A stretch of 64,000 nucleotides of DNA from Actinomadura sp. K4S16 (GTDB taxonomy: Bacteria > Actinomycetota > Actinomycetes > Streptosporangiales > Streptosporangiaceae). The notes beneath the pieces were generated by a model that saw only the letters and a program-made list of their open reading frames with translations, had not been told where the DNA came from and did no database searches. The stretch is taken from the NCBI RefSeq assembly GCF_008327685.1, contig NZ_BDDE01000013.1, positions 186,001 through 250,000 on the forward strand. The letters are read 5' to 3'. This document shows positions 37,026-46,145 of the stretch, in pieces (within the stretch, counting starts at the first letter, position 1; each line of letters opens with the position of its first letter). The translations under genes were made by a program, and so were the position numbers.

Positions 37026-37442
37026 TCAGTTGCGGATCAGGTCGCCCCGCGTCGTGCTGGTCCCGGGGACGGGCTCGGCGGGGTCGGAGCCCAGCGAGAT
37101 GATCTTGTTGGAGCGGTCGACGTGCACGACGGCCGGGACGAACTCGCGGGCCTCGGCGTCGGTCATCTGCGCGTAGCTGATGATGATGACGAGGTCGCCG
37201 GGCTGCACCAAGCGGGCGGCGGCGCCGTTGATCCCGATGACGCCGGAGCCGCGCTCGCCGGCGATCAGGTAGGTCTCCAGGCGGGCGCCGTTGTCGATGT
37301 CCACGATCGAGACCTGCTCGCCGGGCAGCAGGTCGGCGGCGTCCATCAGGTCCTGGTCGATGGTGAGCGAGCCGACGTAGTGCAGGTCCGCCTGGGTCAC
37401 CGTGGCGCGGTGGATCTTCGACTTGAACATCGTCCGGAACAT
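37026..37442 (-). CDS. panD: Aspartate 1-decarboxylase precursor
   Basis: A 138-residue pyruvoyl-dependent enzyme making beta-alanine for pantothenate. The self-cleavage site is Gly24-Ser25 in HYVGSLTID, and the motifs [36 protein letters not shown] and HVDRSNKI follow the family. The ATG shares its first base with the last base of the panC stop (TGATG), so the two are coupled. The C-terminal tail of about 20 residues is variable in the family. Confidence 0.97.
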   Translation of the reverse strand: MFRTMFKSKIHRATVTQADLHYVGSLTIDQDLMDAADLLPGEQVSIVDIDNGARLETYLIAGERGSGVIGINGAAARLVQPGDLVIIISYAQMTDAEAREFVPAVVHVDRSNKIISLGSDPAEPVPGTSTTRGDLIRN

Positions 37443-38302
37443 CAGTGCTCCTTGCCGAAATCGAGGGGAACGTTGTCGATGAGGTGGGTGGCGCCGACGC
37501 GGCCCGCGACGGCGAGGACGGCCCGGCCGGCGTGCGGTCCGGTGATCTCGGTGAAGGTCGAGGGGTCGACGAGGACCAGGTAGTCCAGCGCGAGGGGCGG
37601 GTCGGCGGCCTCGGCCTCGGCGAGGACGGCGCGCGCGGCCGCCAGGACGGCGTCCGGGCCGGAGGCGACGGCGTCGGCCCCGGCCCGCAGTGCGCGCGAG
37701 AGGGCGAGCGCGGTCCGGCGCTCGGGCCCGGACAGGTAGCGGTTGCGGCTCGACAGCGCCAGCCCGTCCGGCTCGCGGACGGTCGGCGCGCCGAGGACCT
37801 CCACGGGGACGTTCAGGTCGGCGACCATCCGCCGGATCATCGCGAGCTGCTGCGCGTCCTTCTCCCCGAAGACCGCCACGTCCGGCCGGACGAGGTTGAG
37901 GAGCTTCAGCACGACGGTGAGCATCCCGTCGAAGTGGCCGGGGCGGGCGGCCCCCTCGACGACCTCGCCCATGGGCCCCGACTTGATCGTGACCTGCGGC
38001 TCGTCCGGGTACATGACGTCGCGGGAGGGCGCGAACACGAGGTCCACGCCCTCGGCGGCGCAGGCCTCCAGGTCGGCGGCGAACGTGCGGGGGTAGCGGT
38101 CGAAGTCCTCGCCGGGCCCGAACTGGAGCGGGTTGACGAAGACGCTGACCGCGACCGTGTCCGCGCTGCGGCGGGCCTGCCGCATCAGCGACAGGTGCCC
38201 CTCGTGCAGGGCGCCCATGGTCGGGACGAGCGCCAGCGTGCCCGCGGCCTTCGACCGGGCCTGCGCCAGTTCCTCGCGCGTGCGGGCGACGATCGGTGTC
38301 AC
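37442..38302 (-). CDS. panC: Pantothenate synthetase
   Basis: A 286-residue ATP-dependent ligase joining pantoate and beta-alanine. The HIGH-like motif is in [19 protein letters not shown], with the downstream [36 protein letters not shown] and [13 protein letters not shown] (KMSKS-equivalent) regions. I choose the GTG at 38302, preceded by GGAGGGACGGAG, over a start five codons earlier. It is the first gene of a run continuing through panD; panB is not in the window. Confidence 0.96.
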   Translation of the reverse strand: MTPIVARTREELAQARSKAAGTLALVPTMGALHEGHLSLMRQARRSADTVAVSVFVNPLQFGPGEDFDRYPRTFAADLEACAAEGVDLVFAPSRDVMYPDEPQVTIKSGPMGEVVEGAARPGHFDGMLTVVLKLLNLVRPDVAVFGEKDAQQLAMIRRMVADLNVPVEVLGAPTVREPDGLALSSRNRYLSGPERRTALALSRALRAGADAVASGPDAVLAAARAVLAEAEAADPPLALDYLVLVDPSTFTEITGPHAGRAVLAVAGRVGATHLIDNVPLDFGKEH

Positions 38303-38430
38303 GCTCCGTCCCTCCACTCACGCGTCGGCGGGCGCCGGCCGGGGCCGGACTCGCCGGAAACACCAGAAGCCAATGCCGTTCCCTTCCTCGTCATCCGGCC
38401 GGCGCTCACACATCCGGTCGGCCCTGTCGG

Positions 38431-38481
38431 TCGGTCAGCACTTTCAGTCGGTCAGCACTCTCGGGTCCAGCACTTTCGAGG
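38431..38481. repeat. 17-base tandem repeat, three imperfect copies
   Basis: Units close to tcggtcagcactttcag lie end to end at 38431, 38448 and 38465, the third more diverged. They fill part of the gap between the DUF2520 gene and panC and partly resemble the 3' end of the DUF2520 gene. Confidence 0.75.
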
Positions 38482-38491
38482 GCCGGCGCCG

Positions 38492-39430
38492 TCAGTCGGC
38501 CAGCGCTTCGAGGAGCCGTTCGGCGTCCTCCGGTCTGAGCAATCCGGCGCCGAGCGCGCGGTCGGCGGTGAGGCGGGCCAGCGCGACGTAGGCGCGGCGG
38601 CTCTCCGCCGACACCTTGGCCAGCTCGGCTACATGGTCGGTCACGGTGCCGGCGTCGCCGCGCGCGACCGGGCCGGTGAGCCCGTCGATGCCGAGGCGCA
38701 GCCCGTTGTCGAGGGCGGCGCCGAGGAGCGGGCCGAGCATCCGGCCGGGCTCGGCCACGCCCGCGGAGCGCAGCAGGTCCATGGCCTCCACGACCAGGGT
38801 GACCAGGTGGTTCGCGCCGCCGGCGAGCGCCGCGTGGTAGAGCGGGCGCGCCTCCTCGGTGATCCAGACGGGCTCGCCGCCCATCTCCAGGACGAGGGCC
38901 TCGGCGACCGGGCGCAGCGGCTCGGGCGAGGTGACGCCGAACGAGATGCCGGTGAGCCGGTTGACGTCGTCCGGGCGCCCGGTGAACGTCATCACGGGGT
39001 GCAGGGCCAGCGGCAGCGCGCCCGCGCGGGTGAGCGGGTCCAGCACGGCGGTGCCGTACCGGCCGCTGGTGTGCAGGACGAGCTTGCCGGTGACCGGGAC
39101 GCCCGCGGAGACCAGCCCGGCGGCCAGCTCGGGGAGCTCGTCGTCCGGGACGGTCAGCAGCACCAGGTCCGCGGCGGCGACCACGTCCTGCGGGTCGGCG
39201 ACGCCGGCCCCGGGGAGGCGTTCCTCGACGCGGGCCCGCGACCGCTCGGACACGGCGGTCGCGGCGACCACGCGGTGGCCCGCGAGGGAGAGCGCGGCCC
39301 CGAGCGCCGTGCCGACGCGGCCGGCGCCGACGACGCCGACCGCGAGCCGCGCGGGCCGGTCCTTCGGGGTCCCAGCGGGGACCGGCCCGTTTCCGGGCGT
39401 GCCGGAGGAAGGCGTGGCCTGTGGGTCCAT
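38492..39430 (-). CDS. Rossmann-fold DUF2520 protein, predicted oxidoreductase
   Basis: A 312-residue protein with an N-terminal NAD(P)-binding motif (VGVVGAGRVGTALGAALSLA near residue 31) and a C-terminal helical domain (ARPLYHAALAGGANHLVTLV) typical of the DUF2520 family, which resembles ketopantoate reductase and ProC-type dehydrogenases. It precedes panC and panD here and in M. tuberculosis (Rv3603c, by recollection), which makes a role in pantothenate synthesis plausible but unproven. The first 28 residues are proline-rich and poorly conserved, so the true start could be a little later. Confidence 0.85.
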   Translation of the reverse strand: MDPQATPSSGTPGNGPVPAGTPKDRPARLAVGVVGAGRVGTALGAALSLAGHRVVAATAVSERSRARVEERLPGAGVADPQDVVAAADLVLLTVPDDELPELAAGLVSAGVPVTGKLVLHTSGRYGTAVLDPLTRAGALPLALHPVMTFTGRPDDVNRLTGISFGVTSPEPLRPVAEALVLEMGGEPVWITEEARPLYHAALAGGANHLVTLVVEAMDLLRSAGVAEPGRMLGPLLGAALDNGLRLGIDGLTGPVARGDAGTVTDHVAELAKVSAESRRAYVALARLTADRALGAGLLRPEDAERLLEALAD

Positions 39431-39536
39431 CGGTTCGTTCCAGTCCTCAGGTAGGTACCGGACGTGCGCGCACCACAGTACCCGCGGGACCCGGCCGCGC
39501 GGTCCGGTGGGTGACGATCGTCACCCCGCCCCCCAT

Positions 39537-42032
39537 TCAGTCATGCGCGAGGGACTCCACGATGGACGTCTTCGCGGCGCGCCGCGCCGGCAGCACGGCG
39601 GCGAGCATCCCGGCCGCGCCCGCGAGCACCACGAACCCGACGACCTGCAGGTAGGGCAGCGCGAAGATCGAGTCGCTCGCCATCGCGTTCGTCGCGGCCC
39701 AGCCGAAGCCCACCCCGAGCACGACCCCGGTGGCGGCGCCGATGACGGCCATGACCAGGGCCTCCACCGAGAGCATCCGGCGGAGCTGGCGCTTGGTGAG
39801 GCCGAGGGCGCGCAGGAGCGCCGACTCCCGGGTGCGCTCCACGACCGACAGGGTCAGCGTGTTGGCGATGCCGAAGAGCGCGATGACGATCGCCAGCCCG
39901 AGCATCCCACCGAAGATCATCAAGACCGTGTCGATGGCCTTGGTCATCGACTCCTTGAACTCGGCGGACGATTCGACCTTCGCCGCCGGGTAGGGGCGCG
40001 CGGCCTCGTCCACGGCTCGTCGCGCCTGGTACGCGGACAGGTCGTCGCGAGTCCTGACGTAGACGGCCTCCGGGTCCGTGGGGCCGAAGTAACGGGTGAA
40101 GTCCGACTCCGGGACGATGATCCCGTCAAGGCTCGCGCCCGCCCCGTAGACGGCGGTGACCTTCACCGGGACGATGCCGTGCGCCGTCCGGACCTGCAGG
40201 GTCTTCCCGAGGCCCCGGTCGGGCGCCTTGGCCGTCTCCTCGTCCACCATCGCGGTGCCCGGCTTCAGCGCGGCGTCCAGCGACCCCTGCTTGAAGTCCG
40301 GCTTCAGGAGCCTGCCGAGCGCGGACGTGGTGATCGTCGAGATGTCGTCCTCGTCACCGCCGACCCGGGTCTCCTTGCGGCGGGTCTCGACCGTGTCGGT
40401 GACCTCGGGCCGGGTGCGCAGCGACTCGGTCAGCGCATGCGGGAGGGTCCCGTCGAAGCTCTGCGGCCGGATCTGGAACTGGACGGGGAACTGCTCCTCC
40501 AGCTTCTGCGCCGCCGTCGCCTTGGCGCTCGCCGCGACCACCGCGAACAGGCTCATCAGCCCGACGCCGACGGTCAGCGCGATCGTCGTGGTCGCGGTGC
40601 GGCGGGGAGCGCGCTGCGCGTTCGCCACGGCCAGCCGCCCGGGGACGCCGCCGAGCCGCGCCGGGGCCGCGCCGGCGACCCGTCCGAGCGGACGGACGAG
40701 CGCCGGCATCGCCGCGATCACGCCGAGGAAGAACACGCCGCCGGCGAACGCGACCGCGTACATCGCCGTCTCGCCCTTGTGCATGACGAGGGAGCCCGCC
40801 ACGCCGATGGCCAGGCCCGCGACGCCGAGGAGGACGGCGAGGGCGGTGCGCACGAGGCCGAGCCTGAATCGTCCGCTGCCCGGTTCGAGGTCCGCGCGCA
40901 GCGCGGCCACCGGCGCGACCCGGGTCGCGGCGCGGGCGGGCAGAAGCGCGGACAGGACCGTCACCACGATCCCGACCACCAGGCCGACCGCGACCGTCCG
41001 CACCGTGAGGGACGGCCCCGCGACGGCGATGCGCTCGTTCAGTTTGTTCACCACGACCAGCGCGCCCTCGCCGAGGCCGACCCCGGCGACGATTCCGAGC
41101 AGCGAGCCGACCAGGCCCACCACCGCGGACTCCACCACCACGCTCCCGAACACCTGCCGGCGGGTCGCGCCGACGCAGCGCAGCAGCGCCATCTCCCGCA
41201 TCCGCTGCGCGATCAGGATCGAGAACGTGTTGTAGATGACCAGGGCGGACACCAGCATCGCGACCAGCCCGAAGATCAGCAGCCCGGTCCTGATGATCTT
41301 GGTGTCGGCGCCCGCCGCCTTGGCCAGCCGCGCGCCGAGCTCCTCGCCCGTGTAGACGCGGTTGGAGCCGCCGGCGGCGGCCTTGACCGCCGCCCGGGTC
41401 CCGCCCGCGATGTCGAGTTCGCGGTAGGTCTTCTCGCCGGTCATCCGCATCGCGGTCGCCGGGTCGAAGCCCACCGCGCCGCGGAAGCTCGCCTCCTGGT
41501 CGATGCCGAAGTCGACCAGCCCGACGACCGCGAACCTGTGCGGCCGGTTCCCCTTGTCGAGGATCGTGACCGTGTTCCCGACCGAGAAGCCCTCCCGCTT
41601 CGCCAGCTGACTGTCGAGGACGGTCTCGCCGGCGCCGGCCGGAGGCCGTCCCTTGTCGATCTCGTAACGCAGCAGGCGTCCGGACGGCACGGACATCCCG
41701 ACCGTCGGGAAGTCGCCGACCGCCTTGCCGTCCTTGCCGACGAGCGCCGCGTCGCCCTGCACGGCGCCCTGGACGTCCGTGACGCCGGGAAGCGCCTTCA
41801 TCTCGCGGAGCAGGGCCGGCGAGATGCCCTGGTCGGGGTCGTCGCTCTTGGGCAGCACCGCGTAGTCGACCTTGTCGGCCGACCTGGCGAACGTCTTGGA
41901 GACGCCCTTGTCCAGCGTGTCCGTCAGGACGAACGTCCCCGAGATGAAGCCGACGCCGAGGGTGATGGCCACCGCCGTGAGCAGCAGCCGCAGCTTGTGG
42001 GCGCGCAGGCCCGCCAGAGTCGTCCGCAGCAT
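39537..42032 (-). CDS. ABC transporter permease with two FtsX domains (MacB/LolC-like)
   Basis: An 831-residue permease. A first membrane helix (LRLLLTAVAITLGVGFISGT) precedes an extracellular MacB-type domain, then an FtsX core (RMREMALLRCVGATRRQVFG), a second periplasmic domain and a second FtsX core (RESALLRALGLTKRQLRRML), ending ARRAAKTSIVESLAHD. Such mechanotransmission permeases export peptides or lipids or modulate the envelope. The ATG at 42032 overlaps the ATPase stop by one base (TGATG). The two-component system encoded upstream is the likely regulator. Confidence 0.92.
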   Translation of the reverse strand: MLRTTLAGLRAHKLRLLLTAVAITLGVGFISGTFVLTDTLDKGVSKTFARSADKVDYAVLPKSDDPDQGISPALLREMKALPGVTDVQGAVQGDAALVGKDGKAVGDFPTVGMSVPSGRLLRYEIDKGRPPAGAGETVLDSQLAKREGFSVGNTVTILDKGNRPHRFAVVGLVDFGIDQEASFRGAVGFDPATAMRMTGEKTYRELDIAGGTRAAVKAAAGGSNRVYTGEELGARLAKAAGADTKIIRTGLLIFGLVAMLVSALVIYNTFSILIAQRMREMALLRCVGATRRQVFGSVVVESAVVGLVGSLLGIVAGVGLGEGALVVVNKLNERIAVAGPSLTVRTVAVGLVVGIVVTVLSALLPARAATRVAPVAALRADLEPGSGRFRLGLVRTALAVLLGVAGLAIGVAGSLVMHKGETAMYAVAFAGGVFFLGVIAAMPALVRPLGRVAGAAPARLGGVPGRLAVANAQRAPRRTATTTIALTVGVGLMSLFAVVAASAKATAAQKLEEQFPVQFQIRPQSFDGTLPHALTESLRTRPEVTDTVETRRKETRVGGDEDDISTITTSALGRLLKPDFKQGSLDAALKPGTAMVDEETAKAPDRGLGKTLQVRTAHGIVPVKVTAVYGAGASLDGIIVPESDFTRYFGPTDPEAVYVRTRDDLSAYQARRAVDEAARPYPAAKVESSAEFKESMTKAIDTVLMIFGGMLGLAIVIALFGIANTLTLSVVERTRESALLRALGLTKRQLRRMLSVEALVMAVIGAATGVVLGVGFGWAATNAMASDSIFALPYLQVVGFVVLAGAAGMLAAVLPARRAAKTSIVESLAHD

Positions 42033-42805
42033 CACGCCCCCAGCGCCTTGAGCCGGTCGAGGACGGCGTCCGGGGTCGGCCGGAGGATCTCCGACACGAT
42101 CTCCCCGTCCCGCAGGAACACCACCCGGTCCGCGTACGAGGCGGCCACCGGGTCGTGGGTGACCATCACGATCGTCTGCCCCATCTCGCGGACCGAGGCG
42201 CGCAGGAACCCGAGGACCTCGGCGCCCGCGCGGGAGTCGAGGTTGCCGGTCGGCTCGTCCGCGAAGATCACCTCGGGGCGGGCGACGATCGCGCGGGCGC
42301 ACGCCACCCGCTGCTGCTGGCCGCCCGACAGCTCGCTCGGACGGTGCCCCAGCCGGTCCCGCAGCCCCAGGGTCTCGACGACCCGGTCGAACCACGCCGG
42401 GTCGGGCTTGCGGCCGGCCAGCTCCATCGGCAGCAGGATGTTCTGCTCGGCGGTCAGCGTCGGCAGCAGGTTGAACGCCTGGAAGACGAACCCGACGCGG
42501 TCGCGGCGCAGCATCGTCAGCTGCCGGTCGCCCATCCCGGTGATCTCGGCGCCGCCGAGGACGATCCGCCCGCCGCTGACGGTGTCCAGCCCGGCCAGGC
42601 AGTGCATCAGCGTGGACTTCCCGGACCCCGACGGGCCCATGATCGCGGTGAACGCGCCCTTGGCGAACCCGACGCCGACCCCGCGGAGCGCGTGGACGGC
42701 CGCGTCACCGGACCCGTACACCTTGGACACGCCCTCGGCGGTGACGGCCGGCGGCGCCGAGGCGGCGGGGGCTCCCCCTGGGGGTTCGGCGAACGTGCTG
42801 GTCAC
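42032..42805 (-). CDS. ABC transporter ATP-binding protein (MacB/LolD type)
   Basis: The 257-residue ATPase paired with the following permease. Walker A is GPSGSGKSTLMHCLAGLD near residue 57, the signature ELSGGQQQRVACARAIVARP near 157, Walker B VIFADEPTGNLDS near 181 and the switch region MVTHDPVAA. The start is a GTG at 42805 with AAGGAG five bases upstream. The 17-residue proline-rich lead is not part of the fold. A dyad at 42922-42939 upstream suggests control by the adjacent response regulator. Confidence 0.94.
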   Translation of the reverse strand: MTSTFAEPPGGAPAASAPPAVTAEGVSKVYGSGDAAVHALRGVGVGFAKGAFTAIMGPSGSGKSTLMHCLAGLDTVSGGRIVLGGAEITGMGDRQLTMLRRDRVGFVFQAFNLLPTLTAEQNILLPMELAGRKPDPAWFDRVVETLGLRDRLGHRPSELSGGQQQRVACARAIVARPEVIFADEPTGNLDSRAGAEVLGFLRASVREMGQTIVMVTHDPVAASYADRVVFLRDGEIVSEILRPTPDAVLDRLKALGA

Positions 42806-42921
42806 GGTGACTCCTTCATGGTCGTGGAGGGACGCGCTCCACGCTAGGAATCCGCGCCGCCCCTGCCATCGACCCGGCGGCCACGCTCCGCCTCACTCTC
42901 ACGGCCATTCGGGGATCCTTC

Positions 42922-42939
42922 GTACGACCTGAGTCGTAC
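42922..42939. promoter_or_regulatory. Inverted repeat, likely operator of the ABC transporter
   Basis: GTACGAC and GTCGTAC are perfect arms around CTGA, giving an 18-base dyad 117 bases before the ATPase start. Its size and half-site fit a dimeric NarL/LuxR-type response regulator, and one is encoded 130 bases away. Assignment is inference. Confidence 0.6.
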
Positions 42940-42985
42940 TCCCCCGTCCCCCCATCAACCGACCCCGCCAGGCCCGCGCACACGT

Positions 42986-43018
42986 AGGCGCCGGAGACAT
43001 CACGGGTCACCGGCGCCT
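42986..43018 (-). terminator. Terminator-like hairpin after the response regulator gene
   Basis: Arms aggcgccgg and ccggcgcct are perfectly complementary over 9 bp with a 15-base loop, 55 bases after the regulator stop. No long T run follows on the minus strand. Confidence 0.55.
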
Positions 43019-43072
43019 CGTTCACGGCTCAAGCATCCGCCCCGACGACGGGGATCAGGCCGCGACCACGGG

Positions 43073-43774
43073 CTACGCGGGCGGGTCGGTCTGGCCGCTT
43101 CGGACCAGGCCCGTCTCATAGGCGAACACGACGGCCTGAACCCGGTCGCGCAGGCCGAGTTTCATCAGGATCCGCCCCATATGGGTCTTCACGGTGGCCT
43201 CCGAGACGTACAGCCGCGCGGCGATCTCCGCGTTCGACATCCCGCGCGCCACCAGCCGGAGGACCTCGTTCTCCCGGTCCGTCAGGCTCTCCAGCGCCCC
43301 GCTCGCCTTCTGCCGCGCGTCCGGCAGATGCACCGCGAACCGGTCGAGCAGCCGCTTCGTCGTGCTCGGCGCCACCACCGCGTCCCCCGAGTGAACCGCC
43401 TTGATCGCCTCGATGAGCTGCGCCGGGCCCGCGTCCTTCAGCAGGAACCCGCCCGCGCCCGCCTTGATCGCGGCGAACGCGTACTCGTCCAGGTCGAACG
43501 TGGTCAGGATGACGACCTTCGGCCCGGACCGCGCCACCACCTGCCGCGTCGCCTCGATCCCGTCCATGCGCGGCATCCGGACGTCCATGAGGACCACGTC
43601 CGCCCGCGTGCGGCGCAGCAGGTCCAGCGCCTGCAGCCCGTCGCCCGCCTCGCCGGCGACCTCGATGTCGGGCTGCGCGTCCAGCACCATCTTGAACCCG
43701 GCCCGCACCAGCTCCTGATCGTCCACGAGCACCACCCGGATGGGCGCCGCCACGTCGTCGACGTCCGTCGTCAT
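43073..43774 (-). CDS. NarL/FixJ-family response regulator
   Basis: A 233-residue regulator. The receiver domain has the acidic pair in VVLVDDQELVRAGF, the phosphoacceptor Asp64 in VLMDVRMPRMDG and the conserved threonine and lysine (VVILTTFD; GGFLLKDAG). The C-terminal LuxR-type domain reads LTDRENEVLRLVARGMSNAE, then IAARLYVSEATVKTHMGRIL. The ATG at 43774 has GGGAGG four bases upstream. The cognate histidine kinase gene lies 76 bases upstream, and a MacB-type ABC transporter operon lies downstream with a dyad in its control region. Confidence 0.95.
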   Translation of the reverse strand: MTTDVDDVAAPIRVVLVDDQELVRAGFKMVLDAQPDIEVAGEAGDGLQALDLLRRTRADVVLMDVRMPRMDGIEATRQVVARSGPKVVILTTFDLDEYAFAAIKAGAGGFLLKDAGPAQLIEAIKAVHSGDAVVAPSTTKRLLDRFAVHLPDARQKASGALESLTDRENEVLRLVARGMSNAEIAARLYVSEATVKTHMGRILMKLGLRDRVQAVVFAYETGLVRSGQTDPPA

Positions 43775-43850
43775 GCAACCTCCCTGTTCACGACACCCCA
43801 CACGCCCGGCGAAAGCCGCCGCAGGCCCCGGTCCCGCCCGCCGCGGCCGG

Positions 43851-45020
43851 TCACGCGGCGACCTCCTCGCGCACCGGGAGGCTCGCGGCCACTTCGAAAC
43901 CGCCGCCGGCGCGCGGACCGGCGTGGACCGTGCCGCCGTACACGGCGACGCGTTCGCGCATTCCGGCGAGGCCGTGGCCGCGCCCGTCGTCGGGCGCGGC
44001 GGCGCCCCGTCCGTCGTCGACCACGCGGATCTCCACCGCGTCACCGGCGTAGTGCAGCCGGACCGACACGCTCACCTGCGGGCCACCATGCTTGAGCGTG
44101 TTGGTCAGCGCCTCCTGGACGATCCGGTAGACCGTGAGCTGCCGTCCCTCCGACATGGCCGCGGGGGATCCGTCCACCTCGAACGCCACCGCGAGGCCCG
44201 CCGCGCGGACCTGTTCGACCAGGTCGTCCAGCTGCGCCACACCCGGTTGCGGCGCGTACGCCCCCGCGTCGTCGTTCTCGCGCAGGACGCCGAGGAGCCG
44301 CCGCATCTCCGCCAGCGCCAGCCGTCCCGTCGAGGAGATCGTGTCGAGCGCCTGCCGGGCCCGCCGCACGTCGCTGTCGATGGCATAGGACGCCCCGTCC
44401 GCCTGCACCACGATCACGCTGACGTTGTGGGCCACCACGTCGTGCAGCTCGCGGGCGATGCGGGCGCGCTCGGCGGCCATCGCCACCTTGACCTCGTTGT
44501 CGCGCTCGCGCTCCAGCCGCTCGGCCCGCTCCTCGACCGAGCGCAGGTACGCCCGCCGCGTGCGCATGTGCAGGCCGAGGACGTAGACGCCCGCCACCAG
44601 CACCGTCATCATGACGAACGTCAGCCGCCGGTCGTTGGCGCCGGACGGGTAGCGGTAGGTCACCATGACCGACCCCACCTCGCCGACCAGCGCCGCCGCG
44701 AGCCCCCAGCGGAACGTGCATCCGGCCGTGACCGTGTAGAGGCCCATCAGGACGGCGACGTTCGCCGGTACCGGGATCACCCCCAGCACGCACTGGACGC
44801 AGGAGACCAGCGCGACGAAGGCGAAGACCGCCCGGGGGAAGGTCCGGCGCAGCACCAGCGGCCCGATCAGCAGGGTCGCCAGCAGCAGGTGGCGCACCGT
44901 GCCGACCTGGGCGGAGCCCCCCAGCAGCGACGGCAGGGAGAGGAACACCACGGGGAGCGCGTAGAAGGCGTCGACGAGCGGCTTCCGGCCCCGCAGCCAC
45001 TCCCATGAGCTCGCCACCAT
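43851..45020 (-). CDS. Sensor histidine kinase (HisKA_3, NarX/DesK type)
   Basis: A 389-residue membrane kinase. Five or so membrane helices fill the first 150 residues with very short loops, so it probably senses something in or near the membrane. The dimerisation and phosphoacceptor segment ARIARELHDVVAHNVSVIVV places the phosphorylated histidine at residue 193. The ATPase domain shows QEALTNTLKHGG, VVDDGRG and GHGLAGMRERV. The ATG at 45020 follows a TACGCT -10 box by about six bases, so the message is likely leaderless. It forms a pair with the response regulator downstream. Confidence 0.95.
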   Translation of the reverse strand: MVASSWEWLRGRKPLVDAFYALPVVFLSLPSLLGGSAQVGTVRHLLLATLLIGPLVLRRTFPRAVFAFVALVSCVQCVLGVIPVPANVAVLMGLYTVTAGCTFRWGLAAALVGEVGSVMVTYRYPSGANDRRLTFVMMTVLVAGVYVLGLHMRTRRAYLRSVEERAERLERERDNEVKVAMAAERARIARELHDVVAHNVSVIVVQADGASYAIDSDVRRARQALDTISSTGRLALAEMRRLLGVLRENDDAGAYAPQPGVAQLDDLVEQVRAAGLAVAFEVDGSPAAMSEGRQLTVYRIVQEALTNTLKHGGPQVSVSVRLHYAGDAVEIRVVDDGRGAAAPDDGRGHGLAGMRERVAVYGGTVHAGPRAGGGFEVAASLPVREEVAA

Positions 45021-45131
45021 GCCGACAGCGTACGTACGCGCTGGTCAGTCCGGGATCAGCCGCAGGTCGGACCCGCCTCCACCGCGAGGATGGCCCGTCC
45101 GGACTCCGCCACTCACGGTAACGTCGCTGGT

Positions 45132-46145
45132 GTGGAGTCGCTGGTTTCCGGATGGCTGACGTGGCGCACCGCGATGGAGCGGGCCCTGTACGGGGAGGAC
45201 GGCTTCTACCGGCGCGAACGCCCCGCCGAGCACTTCCGAACCTCGGTGCACGCCTCGCCGCGGTTCGCCGCCGCCCTCACCCGCCTGCTGGTCGAGGTCG
45301 ACGCCCTGCTCGGCCGGCCCGACCGGCTCGACGTGGTCGACATCGGCGCCGGGTCGGGCCGCCTGCTGAGCAACATCCTGGCCTGCGCGCCACCCGAGCT
45401 GAGCGCGCGGCTCGCCCCGACGGCGGTGGAGCTCGCGCCGCGTCCCGCCGACGTCCCGTCCCGGGTCGTCTGGCGCCCTGACCTGCCCTCCGGCGTCACC
45501 GGCCTCGTCGTCGCGAACGAGTGGCTCGACAACGTGCCGCTGGACGTGGCGGAACGCACCCCCGACGGCGTCCGGACCGTGCTGGTCGACCCGTTCACCG
45601 GCACCGAGCGCCCGGGGCCGCCGCCGTCCGACGAGGACCGCGACTGGCTGGAGCGGTGGTGGCCGCTCCCCGAACCGGGCGACCGCGCCGAGATCGGGCA
45701 TCCGCGCTGCGCCGCCTGGTCCGCGGTGATCGAACGCCTTTCCGCCGGCCTCGCGCTCGCCGTCGACTACTCGCACTCGCGCGAGTCGCGCCCCGTGTAC
45801 GGGACGCTCACCGGCTACCGCGACGGCGCCACCGTCCCCGCCGTGCCGGACGGATCGTGCGACGTCACCGCCCATGTCGCGCTCGACGCCTGCATGGTCG
45901 CGGGGAAGCGCGCCGGCGCCACGTCCAGCCTCCTGACGACTCAGCGCGAGGCCCTGCGCGCCCTCGGCCTCTCGGGCGCCCGCCCCCCGCTGGACCTGGC
46001 CCACCGCGACCCCCGCGCCTACCTCGCCGCCCTCTGCCACGCGGGCGAGGACGCCGAACTGACCGACCCGTCCGGCCTGGGCGGCTTCGGCTGGCTAGCC
46101 CAAACCACCGCCATCCCGCTCCCCCCTCCGCTGGCGACCGGTTAG
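45132..46145 (+). CDS. MidA/NDUFAF7-family SAM-dependent protein arginine methyltransferase-like protein
   Basis: A 337-residue member of the COG1565 (MidA, human NDUFAF7) methyltransferases. The SAM motif I is VVDIGAGSGRLLSNIL near residue 68; other family marks are an N-terminal LYGEDGFYRRERPAEHFRTS, LVVANEWLDNVPLD near 129, LALAVDYSHSR near 200 and the closing CDVTAHVALDACM near 240. NDUFAF7 dimethylates an arginine of NDUFS2 (NuoD homologue) during complex I assembly. An orphan nuoD gene lies 5 kb downstream on the same strand. The GTG at 45132 follows a TAACGT box by seven bases, suggesting a leaderless message. The TAG end overlaps the convergent P450 stop by three bases. Confidence 0.85.
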   Translation: MESLVSGWLTWRTAMERALYGEDGFYRRERPAEHFRTSVHASPRFAAALTRLLVEVDALLGRPDRLDVVDIGAGSGRLLSNILACAPPELSARLAPTAVELAPRPADVPSRVVWRPDLPSGVTGLVVANEWLDNVPLDVAERTPDGVRTVLVDPFTGTERPGPPPSDEDRDWLERWWPLPEPGDRAEIGHPRCAAWSAVIERLSAGLALAVDYSHSRESRPVYGTLTGYRDGATVPAVPDGSCDVTAHVALDACMVAGKRAGATSSLLTTQREALRALGLSGARPPLDLAHRDPRAYLAALCHAGEDAELTDPSGLGGFGWLAQTTAIPLPPPLATG

